Source: JAOUJD01 sp964353935
GTDB taxonomy: Bacteria; Pseudomonadota; Gammaproteobacteria; Burkholderiales; Burkholderiaceae_F
Length of the DNA: 6,655 nt
Assembly (NCBI GenBank): GCA_964353935.1
Contig: CAYGXL010000149.1
Span: 1-6,655, forward strand
Reading direction: 5' to 3'
In this document: positions 6,142 through 6,655 of the stretch, piece after piece
Layout of the letters: each line of letters starts with the position of its first letter
How positions within the stretch are numbered: position 1 is the first letter of the stretch
Made by a program: the position numbers and the translations under genes
Notes under the pieces: model-generated
What the model saw: the letters and a program-made list of their open reading frames with translations, nothing else
Database searches by the model: none
Told to the model about the DNA's origin: nothing

Positions 6142-6655
6142 TCAGTGCACGATCCGCTCGAAGGTGAACTCGCCTTTCCTGAAGTCAACCGGGATCACGT
6201 CCTTCGGGCCGAACCGGCCTTCGAGCACCAGCCGCGCGACCGGGTTCTCGATCTGCTGCTGGATCGCGCGCTTCAGCGGCCGCGCGCCGTAGAGCGGATC
6301 GAAGCCGACCTTCGCCACCTCGGCGAGCGCCGCGTCGCTGACGTCGAGCTTCATGTCCTGCGCGGCCAGCCGCTGCTCGAGGCGCTTCAGCTGGATCTTC
6401 GCGATCGCCCGGATCTGCGAGTTGTCGAGCGCGTGGAACACGACGATCTCGTCGATCCGGTTGATGAACTCCGGCCGGAAGTGCTTGCGCACCTCGCCCA
6501 TCACCGTGTCCTTGATCACGTCCGGTTCCTCGCCCGCCAGCCGCTGGATCTCGTGCGAGCCGAGGTTCGACGTCATCACGATCACCGTGTTCTTGAAGTC
6601 CACCGTGCGGCCGTGCCCGTCGGTCATGCGGCCGTCGTCGAGCACCTGGAGCAGG
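6142..6655 (-). CDS. clpB: ATP-dependent chaperone ClpB, C-terminal part (5' end outside window)
   Basis: The last 170 residues of ClpB, the hexameric AAA+ disaggregase that works with DnaK in the cytosol to rescue aggregated proteins after heat stress. The visible part begins LLQVLDDGRMTDG, just after the D2 Walker B region, which lies off the edge. It then shows sensor 1 (VIVMTSNLGS), the arginine finger in FRPEFINRID, and sensor 2 in the small domain (DPLYGARPLKRAI). The tail ends in a short beta-rich segment (GEFTFERIVH). All of this is typical of the D2 module of ClpB. The frame is open through 6655, so it is partial because of the window, not broken. No intrinsic terminator is evident after the stop, so read-through into the downstream PLD gene is possible. 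Heat-shock control would lie outside the window. Confidence 0.95.
   Translation of the reverse strand, partial: LLQVLDDGRMTDGHGRTVDFKNTVIVMTSNLGSHEIQRLAGEEPDVIKDTVMGEVRKHFRPEFINRIDEIVVFHALDNSQIRAIAKIQLKRLEQRLAAQDMKLDVSDAALAEVAKVGFDPLYGARPLKRAIQQQIENPVARLVLEGRFGPKDVIPVDFRKGEFTFERIVH

Noticed and set aside
4775..6292. 505-codon plus-strand frame opposite the PLD gene and the end of clpB
   Set aside because: It runs antisense across two confident genes and the intergenic region, and its arginine- and histidine-rich sequence shows no family features.

Overview
This is a GC-rich, gene-dense stretch of bacterial chromosome, most likely from a betaproteobacterium. The best lineage clue is the gene at 3227-4417. 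It encodes a DUF2863-type protein, a family I know essentially only from Betaproteobacteria. The strong G/C bias at third codon positions, GATAAT/CATAAT-type -10 boxes and ordinary Shine-Dalgarno sites fit that assignment. I see no rRNA, tRNA, CRISPR array, insertion sequence, phage gene or plasmid function.

Layout, left to right. Positions 1-102 hold a 59-bp tandem duplication (two 43-bp copies around a 16-bp spacer). It covers the start of an unidentified minus-strand gene that runs off the left edge. Next is a minus-strand major-facilitator transporter (98-1354), whose stop codon overlaps the first copy of that start (ATGA). An 84-bp divergent intergenic region separates the transporter from a secreted UshA/CD73-type 5'-nucleotidase (1439-3166, plus). 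The DUF2863 gene (3227-4417, plus) follows 60 bp later and has its own extended -10 promoter. It converges on a minus-strand phospholipase D-like lipoprotein gene (4457-6016), with a GC-rich hairpin between the two. The right edge holds the 3' part of clpB (6142-6655, minus).

The genes look like neighbours rather than one pathway: an inner-membrane transporter, a periplasmic nucleotidase, a cytosolic protein of unknown function, an envelope phospholipid-modifying enzyme and a cytosolic disaggregase. Two products act at the envelope on phosphoester substrates, but nothing in the sequence links them functionally. The clearest coupling is at the left edge, where the transporter and the downstream gene overlap translationally.

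The most unusual structure is that left-edge duplication. Because 59 is not a multiple of three, the first copy of the start codon now opens a 20-codon reading frame. That frame ends in a second ATGA overlap, exactly at the second copy of the same start codon. Each start codon also sits in a perfect 8-bp inverted repeat with a competing partner just downstream. This could be an accidental leader peptide or translational switch, a recent mutation, or an assembly artefact at a contig end. A smaller oddity is a 3 x 9-bp tandem repeat directly abutting the ribosome-binding site of the phospholipase D gene. Otherwise the window looks like ordinary core or near-core chromosome.
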